NCBI GenBank assembly: GCA_003640385.1
Contig: RCAB01000013.1
Span: forward strand, 124,001-188,000
Reading direction: 5' to 3'
DNA: 64,000 nucleotides
DNA from: Setaria digitata
Lineage: Eukaryota; Nematoda; Chromadorea; Rhabditida; Setariidae
Part shown: piece by piece, positions 1-12,300 of the stretch
Layout: each line of letters opens with the position of its first letter
Numbering within the stretch: the stretch's first letter is position 1
Position numbers and translations under genes: made by a program
The notes under the pieces: model-generated
What the model was told of the DNA's origin: nothing
What the model saw: the letters and a program-made list of their open reading frames with translations, nothing else
The model's database searches: none

Positions 1-631
1 AGAAATTAAACAGAATTTTCTTGATATTTGTAAGTTAAACGAAATGAATAGGGGAAATTTCGTCAATGTTTCCTGATGTTATTAGATTTGTTATTGCGTT
101 GTGCCTCTTCAACACTACCAATATTTCGAACACAGCTTCAGCGACCAAGATTCCTCTTCCTTTTGCGTTTTCTTTAGCATTAGAAAAAGCTTATTGAGCT
201 ACAGTTCTGAAAGGAAGAGTTCGCAGAATTGTCATGAGTTTCGTCTACATTTCATGTTGCTCCTTTTTTCTGAAGAAAAACTTATTTAACAGTGATCAAC
301 CTTTATTTACGATTCTCACGTGTTTTGTTCACTGAACATTGAACAAAAGCGGTATTTTTTGTTTCTTTGGTATTAATGCATTCGTATGTAGCATACAAAA
401 ATTCGGCTGTTTTCGATTTGTCACGTAGATTTAATATACTCCGTGTACTCCGAAGACTATGTCTATCATATCTGTTGAAGATGTAGAAAAGTAATGGTTT
501 GAAGCGTTCATTTAGGTGGAGGCCTAGAAGAAATCCGTGTGTGATGTTGTTTGAATAACTTAGAACAGTGAAATCTTTTTCCGGGTGCTTTCTCCATTTT
601 ACAGGTGTTCTTGAGTTAGTCTTTCCTTTAA
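1..631. other. Upstream flank of the UNG gene; no firm gene
   Basis: No gene is supported here with confidence. A 116-codon open frame on the minus strand (653 down to 303) lacks an ATG and ends in a TAA that overlaps an AATAAA hexamer (minus strand, 302-307). It could be a terminal exon, but no upstream exon was found. A plus-strand acceptor-like TTTACAG ends near 604, about 28 bases before the UNG start, and could serve as a trans-splice or 5'-UTR acceptor for that gene. Confidence 0.4.
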
Positions 632-2162
632 ATGATGAAAAATAACGTCCCAATCAATAAAACATCTGTTGTCAAAACAGCAAGAAAATGTGGTGATCTT
701 ATGTCTTGGCTTAAACGGAACGAAGAGACGGCGGAAAAAGAAATTGAGGCAAACCTTTCCCTTGTTGAAAAGAAAGGCGCTTTAGGTTCGTTATTTGCTT
801 GCTAATTTGGTTTGTAAGGGTAGCCTTGTTTTTTGTACCTCACAAAGGTGATTTTCCTGTGGTTTTTAAAAGTATCTAGCAAGTTGTGGGCGCTTCTGGA
901 TTTAGAATCTGGAAAGGGAAATATCGGATCAACAAGCTCAGCAGAGTATTTGCGAAGTCTGGTTGAAGATGTTGGTTGGAGACGAGTGCTTATGGTTGAG
1001 TTCCGGAAAGATTATATGGATAGAATTGTCAAATTTTTAAAAGTGGAGAAGGGAAAGGTGAGCTGGATTAGCAGGTGGAAAACTTTCCTTTAAAGATTTA
1101 AGTAGGGTGGCTGAATAAGGTTCCCTTTCGATGGATTCCTTCTACAAAGGCTGATCATTGAGGTTTTTTTACTTCAGGGTGTGAAGATTTTTCCTCCACA
1201 ACATCAAATATTCAACGCTTTTAATCTCACTCCACTCAATCGAATCCGTGTTGTGATTATAGGCCAAGATCCTTATCATGACGATAATCAGGTAATTTAA
1301 TTTTCTGCAATTTGAATTTTGTGGTTGCAGTAGTTTATGATAATTTCAATAAAATTCCAGGCGCATGGGCTGTGCTTCTCAGTTTGCAAAGGTATCAGAC
1401 TTCCTCCTTCGCTTGTAAATATCTACAAGGTAAGACTTTTAAAAATTGTGGCATTACTGTTGCAATTTTAATTTCATATGTTTTATTTGGCAATATTTAA
1501 GGAATTGAAAACGGATATACCAAACTTCAAGATCCCGAATCATGGCTGTCTTGAGTCTTGGGCCCAACAAGGTGTCTTTATGTTGAACGCCACACTGACG
1601 GTTGAGTAAGTTTTTGTAGTTATTAAATAATGTATTCGGTGTTTCAAGCATACCTGTTTTTTTGTACTATTGTTTCTGTTAGTGGTTGGAAGACTTGTAG
1701 AGGAATACTGATATTTCGATGAAAATATGTAGATTTTATAGACATTTATACAAGATGCAACTTTTATTTACAAATTAATTTAATTGCGTAAAATCTACAG
1801 GGCCCATCGACCGAATTCACATAACCATATCGGTTGGCAGAAATTCACTGATGAAGTAATTCGTATCATTTCGCGTGACTGTAGAGGGGTCGTGTTTTTG
1901 CTTTGGGGTGGATTTGCTCACAAGAAAGAGTATATAATTGATAAAAAGAAGCATGTTATTATCAAGGTTGTTGTTTATTTAGTCTTTTCTTGGAAACTTA
2001 AATATTACATTGATGAAAAGTTGCAGCATTTATGGAATTTTGCAGACTGCGCATCCGTCTCCACTTAGCGCACGCTTGTTTTTTGGTTGCAAGTGTTTTT
2101 CGAGAACTAATGAAGCGCTGGCGAAACTTGGAAGACCACCTATCGACTGGGGAGCATTCTGA
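632..2162 (+). CDS. ung-1: Uracil-DNA glycosylase (family 1, UNG)
   Basis: This enzyme removes uracil from DNA and starts base-excision repair in nucleus or mitochondria. Seven exons join in frame: 632-785, 873-1057, 1178-1291, 1361-1429, 1502-1605, 1801-1966 and 2046-2162, giving 302 residues, the usual size for eukaryotic UNG. The water-activating motif GQDPYH lies at residues 142-147 (catalytic Asp144), followed by the AHGLCFSV segment across the exon 3/4 junction. The motif [10 protein letters not shown] follows, and the minor-groove loop HPSPLS lies at 267-272 with the catalytic His267. The protein ends DWGAF, as in the family. Two ATGs are adjacent at 632 and 635; the first was chosen. 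The N-terminal ~110 residues are divergent, as expected of the regulatory tail. Exon 2 uses an unusual TTTTTAAAAG acceptor. All catalytic residues are present, so it should be active. Confidence 0.96.
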
Positions 2163-3010
2163 AATATTTCGTTACTGTTCTAGTTATATTTGGCTTATTA
2201 GCTTTTTGCGTCATTTCATTTCGTTTAATGTTGTCAGGTCGATATGCTTTAGAAGCCTTCTTGGAGAACTTCATTTTTGCTGTTCATCTTAATTTTTGTT
2301 GTCACCGAACTTCAATATAATTTCGTGCTTCATTTCATTTTCTCTATGATTATTAATTTTACTTATCTTGCTTTTGAAGTTTTATCTCAAGTTCCTGCAT
2401 CTCTAAAAAATATCAATTGTTATCGCATGTGAAATGTCCGCTATAAACTTTGGATTTCACTGGTTTTATATGTCTTTGAGTTGCAGTGACTTTCGAGCGA
2501 GATGCACATTTCAGGTTTCCAGCCCACATTTCGCAACTTTCAAAAGGCGAGGGGAGGCCCAATCTTTGATAAGCTGCTTGATTCTGTTTGGTAGAATTTT
2601 TTGGAGAAATGCCAGATATGATTGAAGGGTGAGTGTTCATTTCTGAGAATCACCTCTCTCTTGGGACAGAAGACGTTTTGTTTTTTGTTTCTGTTATGGC
2701 TGGAATGGAGCTTAATTTTAGAAAACTGGTACATTGATATTTTCTGACCTGGTGGGCAGGGCTCTCTTGATAGTGTAGAATCGAAGATACTTTTTTCTTC
2801 CCTTCAGCTTCGCTTAGTTGGGGAATGTAGAATATAAAATAAGTAAGATGTGACTATTTTGGTGAAGGGAAATTCTTTGCACTTCTAGGAGGTGAAATTA
2901 TCGGATGCAATTTCGCCAATGAAAAGCATAATAATTATGATCAGACAGATAGCTGTATTCGATGCGGCATATACATTTCTAGAATCTCGTGTACACATTT
3001 GGTGATTGTT
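2163..3010. other. Convergent intergenic region
   Basis: This 848-bp stretch lies between the stop codons of the UNG gene (+) and the glycine-rich repeat gene (-), so it should hold the 3' UTRs of both. Open frames at 2413-2640 and 2434-2625 overlap on opposite strands and show no recognisable motif. I see no clean AATAAA near either stop. Confidence 0.6.
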
Positions 3011-4785
3011 TTATCGGACTGAGAAATATGCCGAAGTTGTTCCTGGTGTGCCGCCTGCTCCACCACCTGATGGTGCGAAATACGCTGACACTCCAGGTCC
3101 CGCACCACCTCCACCGCCACCAAATGGCTTCCCACCACCGCCACCACCGCCTCCAACTCCGAAATAGGCAGAGGTGTATCCACCGCCACCACCAGCTGTA
3201 AGGAGTAGCAACTTCATTTATAGCAAATGGACTTCTGATAAACTGGAAAACCGAAACACTTTGAATGAATTCAGTAATAGACACCAACCTCCACCAACAC
3301 CAAAGTAAGCAGACGTAGCTCCACCACCGCCTGGCGCTGTTGGGGAATATCCTCCGGTTGGTGTTGCTGAAATTTTTGCATTGCCAACCGTGTGATTTTC
3401 TCAGCATTTTTGAATATATTATTTCGGATAGATTCATTTAAGTCTTGAAGACAGCTGAAGGGAATTTAACTATTGAAAATTCTCGAAAAGGTTCAAGTGC
3501 AGTTTCCGAAGTATGCTACCTGGCGCAGCTCCAATGGCAGTTTTTGTCATGTCGATTGCTGGAGCTCCAATCGCCGTTTTTGTGAAATCACCAGTTGGAG
3601 ATCCGATGGCGGTCTTTGTAAAATCACCCACCGGCATACCAATTGCAGTTTTTGTCGGGTCTATTGCACCAATAGCTGTTTTGGTCGGATCCACTGCACC
3701 AATAGCTGTTTTTGTCGGGTCCACGACACCAATAGCTGTTTTTGTCGGGTCCACGATACCAATAGCAGTTTTTGTAGGATCCACGACACCGATAGCAGTC
3801 TTTGTCGGATCTACAGCACCAATAGCAGTTTTCGTCGGATCTACAGCACCGATAGCAGTTTTCGTGGGATCTACAACACCGATAGCAGTTTTCGTCGGAT
3901 CTACAACACCAATAGCAGTTTTTGTAGGATCAACAGCTCCAATTGCGGTTTTTGTCGGATCTACGACTCCAATCGCAGTTTTTGTCGGATCAACAGCTCC
4001 AATCGCTGTTTTTGTAAGGTCTGCAGCACCAAATCCATAACTTCCTGAAGTACTTTGCGACCGTTTATATCAAAACCTCGAAAAAATTTGATCTAGCTCT
4101 CCTAACAAAATTCATATCACTTACATATACTTCAGCTTAAAATAATCAAGCACAATTTTTTCCTTCCTAATTTCAGATAGTACTCCTGAAAGTTCCAGAA
4201 TATGTATGCGGAAACAAATCTTTTTTAGGATTAGGCTGGAGTAATTTGCTATTAATATGACTTCACTGTCAGGTAGCTTAGAGTCGCGTCTAGAAATTTT
4301 CATTTTCGTAAGTACTACTGAGTGGTCCAGCTCTGTTGTACCTATTAGATAATTTAAAGGGCTACTACACCTGACGGAGCGCTGCTTAACCCCACATGGC
4401 ATCTCGAGGAAATTCGCTAGGCTTGCAGCTACATTCCACTTTCTCAAAAATACCACATTCTAATTATCCAGACTTTACAGGTTGGAAAAAAGCTTTGGAG
4501 CTCCTAGTGCTTGAGGGGAAAGAAAACTCTACCTCCATGCGAACCTGCACTTCCTCCCATACCTCCAGGCGCAGTTGGCGAGAAATATGCTGACACACAC
4601 CCACCCCCCCCACCCCCACCCGGCGCTGCGAAATAAGCGGACGTTGTGCCACCACCACCACCGCCACCACCATAATAACCACCACCGCCTCCACTAGGCT
4701 TTGCCCCAGGTGCTGCGAAATACGCAGACACTGTCCCTGGTGCTGCACCGCCACCACCTGGTGCACTGAAATACTGCGACGTCAT
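3011..4785 (-). CDS. Glycine-rich TSAYF / PTKTAIG tandem-repeat protein (sperm-specific class Q-like)
   Basis: Four exons on the minus strand, 4785-4533, 4044-3520, 3366-3289 and 3195-3011, join in frame to 346 residues. All three introns are in phase 1. The N-terminal exon has Gly runs punctuated by TSQYF, TVSAYF, TTSAYF and CVSAYF. The 525-nt second exon encodes 16 tandem copies of a roughly ten-residue unit, consensus DPTKTAIGAV; the last four decay to DFTKTAIG and DMTKTAIG forms. The third and fourth exons return to Gly-rich TSAYF units and end SAYFSVR. From memory, C. elegans sperm-specific class Q (SSQ) proteins are Gly-rich with SAYF-type units, which is the basis of the label; no biochemical role is known to me. 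There is no signal peptide or membrane segment. A low-complexity structural or scaffold role is inference only. Confidence 0.75.
3520..4044 (-). repeat. 30-bp coding minisatellite, about 16 units
   Basis: Sixteen head-to-tail units of about 30 bp, each encoding TKTAIG plus a variable four-residue spacer. Units nearest the 3' end of the gene (3520-3660) are longer and more diverged; the central units are nearly identical, which suggests recent expansion or homogenisation. Two antisense frames stay open through the whole array simply because of its periodicity. Confidence 0.95.
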
Positions 4786-5574
4786 CCTTCACCAGTCTCC
4801 CGACGACGCCGCGCGTTAGTTACAAGAGTGGAAACAATAACTACAATCAATTAAAACTCAATTTAAATCATCTCTTCCAAAATGCTGAATGCCAATTCAT
4901 TAGTGTAGCAAATATGCAAATTTTGGTGTTTATTACCAGGGAACAGTGGACCATATTAAATGTTATTATATGGTAATTATACTAAGAAAAAAAATTTTTT
5001 TTTAGCATTTACTAAATGTATATTCATATTTAATAATGGAAACACGAAAATTTACCAAGTAGTTAATTTCAAGATAAATGAAACAATAGGAATAAAATTT
5101 CAACAATAAGCAAGTTCCATTTAAACACTCATACTGTACTGGATCAGCAAGAAAAGAAAACTGGAATAACAAAAAACAAACTGGTATGAAACGAAACAGA
5201 GCAGAGGAAGTATTAGTGTGGTATTCGCTCCAGTTGCACTTTAAATTTTAGCCTATGTTACCGCATTTATCAGGATAATTATCCGTTAAATCGCACAACA
5301 TACCCATCAAAATCATATTGGGAATTCTGTATTTGCGTTACTCAGTGGTCTAGCAAGCACTACAAGTGGGATATTAGAGAAAAAAGTAGGATCAGGTTCA
5401 CTGACATTTAACTAATTTATTGGAAGTGGACTTGAGACTATGGAAGAAATATCAACAATTACTTTAAATAATAAAGGGAGCGCGAACTCAACTTCGATAA
5501 TTCGAGTTGCGGATTAAATGGTAAGATGACTGTGTTACATTCGAACTGTTTGACGACACGTTGTCATTCGTTTC
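4786..5574. other. Gene-free interval with a possible poly(A) signal for the KH gene
   Basis: Lies between the start of the TSAYF gene (-) and the stop of the KH gene (-). It should contain the promoter of the former and the 3' UTR of the latter. No coding exon is visible. A minus-strand AATAAA is at 5416-5421. Confidence 0.6.
5416..5421 (-). terminator. Candidate poly(A) signal of the KH gene
   Basis: AATAAA on the minus strand, 154 bases past the TGA of the KH gene. It is the nearest canonical hexamer downstream. Confidence 0.45.
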
Positions 5575-8500
5575 TCATGTTTCCATTAGAAAATTTTGGA
5601 TATGGCGTTGAGCAGCTTCGCATTCTTTTGCATTCTGACCAATTATTTCTACAGGAAACTCACCACCACGTTTCGCCTCTGTGTGAAACTGCAATCAGTT
5701 ATCATGTTAGTAAATTTTATATTTCAAACATTTTTCAATTTTTAATAACGATAGTTCCACTATTCGGCATTATAACGTTGCTAGAGAGGAAAATTTTATT
5801 GATTGGTCAGTAGTACTGGTGTAATATCCAAATTAAAACTAAACGAAGTTCGGAAAACATTTCCAATTTTCAAAGAATAAAAGACCGAAATGACACAGTT
5901 TGTATGCTCCTCGATCCTTTTCTTATTTACTCCACGACTGCCTATCAAACGGGATGCTTCAGAAGCAGGCACGCTAAAAGTTAAAGTCTTGTCTGTCGGA
6001 CCATAAAGCACAGCTTCGCATTCACCCACTGCAAAACCATGTATAAATTACTGAAGACTTTGGATGAAATCCATTCTTATAACATTTTAGAAGAATATTA
6101 AATATACATGTACGAGAGGACACTTCTGGAATTGATCTTGATATACGTGAACCACAGCAAATCGTTACTGGACTTGGCCATTTATGAATCTTGCCAACAT
6201 GACTTTCAATTAATTCCATCAGTGCTGTCTTCGCAGCTAATGCATTCGCCAGCTGAATTGCAAATTTTTGCATAAAATATTAGGTTTTGTTGCCCAGATA
6301 TTAATAAGCCAAGTCCTATAACGGCATACTCTTTACTACTTGTTTTTTCATTGTGATCCTTAATCCGTACTGCTATTACACGATAACATTCATTTTAAAA
6401 GAAAAAAAATAGAATTTGGAATGTTGAATTCAGGAAAAAGAATATACACAGTGCGATATTTTTAAGAAGCAGTAAAAATATGGAAATATAAAATAATCTT
6501 TCGAAACGTACATCTTTGGTAATGATTGCTACTTTAGTGTTACCAACTGCCTCATCCTCTCTAAAATATGGTTCAACGACGCACCGCGCTGAACGTTCTA
6601 ACGCATTCACGCTCCGTTTATCGTTTGAAAATACAAACTGTGCAATTGCACTTGGAATATTCATCAGAAGAACACAAGGTTCTTCATTAAAGCCTTGCAG
6701 AGCGGAGCCTAAAAGTGGGCGACAGATCTGCACTGTTCTAAAAGTGGTTTTAAAAACCTACGAAACGCAGCTTCTGTTAAATTCGACGAGAAGAAAAAAG
6801 AAAAGCTTAACAGGTACATTACATTTATTAGATATGGGAGGGAATCCTTAAAATGTTAAAAAAAAAAAAATGTTAAGTACCTTCCCGTATGTTCCACTTA
6901 TCTTAATGCAAAAGGAAAAGAATCATTTTATATAAAAAAGAATTGAAAGATTATACTTACTACTTTTAACAGATGCTTTATGAAGAATAGAAGCTATCGT
7001 ATCGTAAGCATCACAAATTGAAGTTCCCATTCCGAATATACACACGTGACCATCACTATCGGTCTACAAAAGTATTTACTAAATGTATGAACAAAAATAT
7101 TAAAAATGATAATCGATGCAAAAACATACCTTCAGCTGCAATACTCCAGTTCGATGTAGAAGGGTTTTCGCATTCAACTGTATAAGTGCAGCTTCTGACG
7201 GTGAGACTTCAAAAAAGAATTGATAATCTGATTTGTCCGTTAACTCACAAATTTCTATTGCACTGCAACAGTAATCCAGGGTAGAGATAAAATTTAATGT
7301 TGAAGTGTATAGCATTTGTGGCAGTTGATTATGCTGTCACCTCCACTTTAAGATAAATATCTACAACATCTTTGCAACTTCTAAAAAAAATTAATAGCAC
7401 TTCAATTAACCAATACACGGCTAAAAAGTTCAACAACCGCTGGAAATTATCCATCTTCCAAGCATCAAAAAGTGCTTCTTTGATGGCTCTCTGATTCTGC
7501 TCCTTCAAGCCTTCCACAAAAACCGAATCTTCACCTACATTGAACTTCACATCGTATTCCCTTTCTAGCTCCAACAACACATCACATGCATCATTGCCTA
7601 AATTTATAAATTTTTTGAACTTAGAATAAGTCCTTTGAATTACTTCAAAACATTTTTAGGATTATACCAAAATCCAAGAAATTAGTGAACAAAAATACTT
7701 TAATCAATAAGTTCTGAAAAGATAATCATTCCTCTCATTTGTTCAATGAGAAAAAATGAATAAATGACCTGTGACATAGGCCAGGAAAAGTGGTATCTCA
7801 AACGACAGTTTCTTCGAATATCGCTTCGACATTTTTCTTTCTTTCTCTTAATTGAAATTGAAATTCAACTAAAAAGAGGAGATGAATTCGATATCCACTA
7901 AGTTACGAACACAAAAGTTAGGTTTGGGACTGAAATAAACAGATAACCAACATTTGTAAGGTTTTTTTTTTTTAAATGACATGAAATGAGGCTATTGGAA
8001 GGGCTCAGTCCTAGAATTAATGTTTATTGTTCTGCACTTTTAAAATCATATAAATGATTTCCGCATAGAATCACTGATGATGTTTAAGTAGTAAGTACAT
8101 CATCAAATTAGCAACAACACTTGTCCCAATTGGGCCTGTAAGCAAATGCACAGAGAAAATTAATTAACTTTGAACAATATAGATGATATGCTGTCACCCT
8201 CAAACTCATGAAGTGAAAACGCATTTTGACTGGTCTTGAACAGTCAGTCAACTGATGCTACAAGTTGAACAAAAAGAAATCAGGCCCAACCCCTCCCCAT
8301 CTCCAGTCTAGAAGCTCACTGTTTTCATCAGTGGATGTATTGCGTAGAAATTCCCTTCCGCTCTGAAATGATCAAAATGTTTGTTGTCACGTGACACTCA
8401 CTGACGAACTTCCTCCAAACCTCCACTTAGAACTTCGATGTGAATCCCCGCACCTCAGTCCCTTTTCATCAGACTCCCAGTTCCCGCCAAAATACTCATT

Positions 8501-8836
8501 TTGAAAAGAGTACATGAGCAGGTAGGAGGGACCGCTTCATTTGGCACACCATCATCCTTTTAAAGAGATCCAACTAATTGGAAAGTTGGGAATGAAGTTC
8601 ACCCTGTAGGCTGAGTCGGTTGTAAAGTATGTTCTCTTAGTATGATCAGAAAAATGCTATTTCAAATAATTTATCAAAGGACAATTCAGCATTTTATATC
8701 CCATGCATTAGGCTTTCTTTTTTACAAGCTGTTCCAATCTTTTCATGCTCGAATCGCTGATTCTTTCTATCGCTGAGACGGCCAACTGCTTATCTGCTGA
8801 AAATGCATCTGGTTTATTCCAAAAATTATTCTCCAT
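5575..8836 (-). CDS. Divergent multi-KH-domain RNA-binding protein
   Basis: A multi-exon minus-strand gene rebuilt from frame-compatible pieces. The last exon (5688-5575) encodes the end of a KH fold, [18 protein letters not shown], and stops after FLMET. The exon before it (6028-5886) carries the KH core with the GxxG loop, [14 protein letters not shown] (GSRG). Upstream, exons around 6255-6110, 6760-6515, 7070-6960, 7315-7100 and 7590-7440 carry KH-like alpha/beta segments without a clear GxxG, such as [21 protein letters not shown]. The exon at about 7830-7770 joins that one in phase through a split Gly codon. N-terminal exons are proposed at 8836-8710 ([10 protein letters not shown] start), near 8567 and at 8362-8262; the joins there are uncertain. 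RNA binding is expected from the family. The arrangement of one intact and several degenerate KH modules recalls Bicaudal-C/GLD-3-type proteins, but I cannot assign orthology. Confidence 0.7.
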
Positions 8837-9346
8837 ATTATTTCAGAAATCATCTTCTCATACATATCCTGAGTTTGTGCAAAATACACTGACCAAGATA
8901 ATCCTCCCGGCCTGCTTCATCCATTACTCTATGAATGATGAACAAATATAAAATAGAGGCAGATAAAAAAAACCTTTCAGCGCGTAACTATCACCCATCT
9001 AACTATTCTTATCAATGTAAGTATCATCTACTTGGTCATTCTCTATAGTCAAAGTTAAATGAACAATTTGATATTATTTCAAAAGTCAATGTGCTAATAT
9101 GAAGACTAAAGCATTCCGTAGACCAACATTTCCACGAAGTTTCACTAATTTTTGATGATAATTTAAGACTGTAACTCCTGGTATGTAACGTACTCTAATG
9201 TCTCCTTTTAATATATTTTTGGGACTTTTCCAAAGTATCTTCTTTTTTTCTAGAAATTGAAATAGTAAAGAAAGCTAGTATGCCAAAGCAGCATAATCAG
9301 TTTTACATGAATACTAAAATGCTCTTGTGACTTACATTAATTTCTT
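8837..9346. other. Short intergenic region between the KH gene and VPS53
   Basis: About 510 bp between the start of the KH gene and the stop of VPS53, both on the minus strand. The plus-strand open frame over 8745-8951 is antisense to the proposed first KH exon. No other gene is seen. The tight tandem spacing would allow an operon with trans-splicing, as nematodes often have, but that is not shown. Confidence 0.5.
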
Positions 9347-12300
9347 CTAGAATTCATTAATAATAAAATGAAAGAGGAAAAACCAACAGAGGTCCGCAGC
9401 AGTTGCTTGCCCTTCAACGCGCGATTTGTACAACTGTATAATATTTGTCTGTTCTTGCCGTCTCAGTGCTTTCATTTCCAAAACTTTTTGTAATTCCGAA
9501 GAATCCGAGTCTGGTAACAGTCGTACATATGCCATTACAAATCCTTCAGGTGAATCTATCTCTGCCATAACAATCTAAGATTATTTGGCATTAAAACGTG
9601 ATATACATGAGGCAAAAATGAAGGAGGATATCTGTTGAAATTGTTATTCAATATGACCAAAGTCTTCATTTTTAATTAATAGAGTCCTTGCTAGGTATGT
9701 CTACTAATAATTTTAGAAAAAACAAAAACAAAAAAGAAATTCTCGATATTTCGGGCATAAAACACAATTGAATTTAATTTTTTAGTAGTGTATAATAAGT
9801 CAAATTATGAACATTTGTTAATCTCATGTGTGCGAAAACAAACAAAGCTGAGATTAATTAAGTGGCAACCAAACAAAAACAAAATACACCTTAAGTATCA
9901 TTTCTATTTTGGTCATGGTCCTTACCACAACATTTGTGTACATCGATGGTGGTTTCGTGTTTATCGATGATTCAATTGATGGCATTAAGAGTAAAAATGT
10001 CTTTAATGCATGTGCATCCAACAGCAATTGTTCAGCACCAGTGATACTCACTGGTCGGCATCTGGAAATATTACCGTTTAATATTAACAATGAATTAGAA
10101 AATTAAATATGGAAAACACCTCAACAAATTGCGCGTTTGTGTAAAAAAAAAAAATCAGTAGCGAAGATATCATCTCTTCATATATTTGAAATTTTTCACC
10201 TGTAAAAAGATTTCTCTTTAGGCCATTTCTTCCACTAATTTAATCAATAGTATGACTATTTTCTATACCTGAATAAAGCACCCAAAAACTTATTGACCAG
10301 TTGCGTTGCAAGCTTCAAACAAAAATGTGCAAAATATTTTCGCCGATCAATAAAAAAATCGCGTATTAGCGGCACATTGGACCGCAAATGACTTCGTATA
10401 GCCGATACATATGATGACTCGTCACCAACACTTTCCATCCCGCCCCAACTAAAAACTGATACCAGGATATTTATTACTCAGTACACGGATCTCATGTCTT
10501 TTATGAGACCACTGATTCTCCATAAAAGGACTTACTCTGTCAATAAAACCATTCCAAACTGCTTGTTAGATAGAAATTGATGGCTTAGGGATTCTCATAA
10601 CTTGGAAGAGAATAAAAAAAATGAAAGGCTAAAAAAAACTACTTTATTTTCACCATTGCTTGTAAAGCAGCGTCACAAGTGGACTCCACGTCTTGTACCA
10701 AAACAGAAAGTGCAGTATTAGATATACTGTAGAACAGTTCCATTTCTTGATTTAAATCGATGCTCTGAAAAGTTTGACGTGATCTATAATAGTTTATAAG
10801 AAAATTGTTGCAAATAAGTATGCATTTAACATCCAGCACTACTGTAGTCTACTTATTAATAATGGATCGCTTAAAAATGTCACCTACTGATCCACTACTT
10901 TTCTCAAAAACTAGAGTTTTCGAACTTTGTCCCGCTTTCAGCTACTTATCTTTCTATTAATCCTCAGGTTAAAGATCAACATGTCCACATAAAAAACGAA
11001 CACAGGATTCCTCATCTTTTTTTTTTGAATAGATTAGAAAGCATGTAAAGTTGTTACCTGCACCCGTTGTTTCAGTTTTTCTTGCAACTGTAGTGTTGTT
11101 TCGGCGCACCAGTCAGCAGTTGCAAGTATACAGCATGTAAAAAACTGTTGATCTACTGTTAAGCGAATCGCTGTTTCATCTCTAAATTTTTCAAAATGAG
11201 TTCAATGAAAGATCGAAATCGTTAGATTAAATTCAGTTAAACCACAACACCAAGGATTTAACATGAAATTTTGAAGGGAGGGTATAAAGGAAAACGAATA
11301 GTAAACAACAGTCTGATTTAAGAAAAAACCTCATTAAAGTTTGCAAGATTGAGCTCGACGAGAACTGAGTAGACGCTGAGGACGGCAAAAAAGCCGTCAA
11401 ACAACCATGAGCATAACCGCGCAGACAACTGCGCAATATTTCCACGAGATTTCTGGAAAAAAAAGTTTTAGATTTTATTCACTGAAATCCATATAAAGTG
11501 CTACTATTTCCCCCAGAATTATTTCAGACTTTTTTGTAATTAGCATTAGTAAAGAACATATATTACGGAAGAAACACAAACACATTAAGAATAAACTCAT
11601 GGCCTTCCTTGATGTATGATATACAGAAAACTGTGGCAATTAAAAGTTTGAACACGTGGTTTATGAATTTCAAGTTTTTACTCATGCCCATTCTCATGGA
11701 ACTTAACGAAATAGTTCTCAAAAAATTTTAAAATGTGAGTATCACTGAATGACAAAGTACAGTGCTTCTTCTAAACAATAAACAACATCCTTATTTGTTT
11801 CCTTTTTCGAAAATTATGTAAACTGAAGTAAAAACACAGAAAAACAACTCCAAACCTTAGTAACGCATTTGGATTAGAACTGAGTTTCGTTGATTCAGCA
11901 ATTATTTTTTTCAACAAAAGGAACATATCGGCGGATGATGGAAGTGGGTATGCGTAAGATGCTGTTTCTCGCGTTGGTCGTTCAGCACCACTTCTGATCC
12001 TTGTCACGCATTCCTCCAGAAAACTATCCAAATTTTTTTTTTGCGCTGCTACAAATACATCCATGTACTTATCGAATGCTCGCCAAATAATCTGAAGTAA
12101 ATGTTAGTGACTGTTTCCTTGATTTCGATATAAAGCATTGAGTGATTTATACATTTTGTCTGTCTCGCATACATATAAATTACAGGAATCGTCTGGTTAA
12201 TAAATAAAGAGATGACCCTTTTTCTCATATTTGTCTGCTTTTTTTTTTTTTTCATATCTGATGGGATATTATTATATGTCTTGCTATTTATGAGATGTAC

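Noticed and set aside
3513..4040. 175-codon plus-strand frame rich in PIAVFVGS repeats
   Set aside because: It is the antisense of the PTKTAIG array; openness follows from the repeat period, and the sense frame has consistent splice phases and flanking exons.
3520..4044. Regular ~30-bp repeats that might suggest a CRISPR-like array
   Set aside because: Units are contiguous with no spacers, encode a peptide in frame, and the genome is eukaryotic.
5526..5813. 95-codon plus-strand frame
   Set aside because: It covers the antisense of the last KH exon, which encodes a clear KH C-terminal half and stop.
8745..8951. 68-codon plus-strand frame
   Set aside because: It is antisense to the proposed first exon of the KH gene and has no motif.
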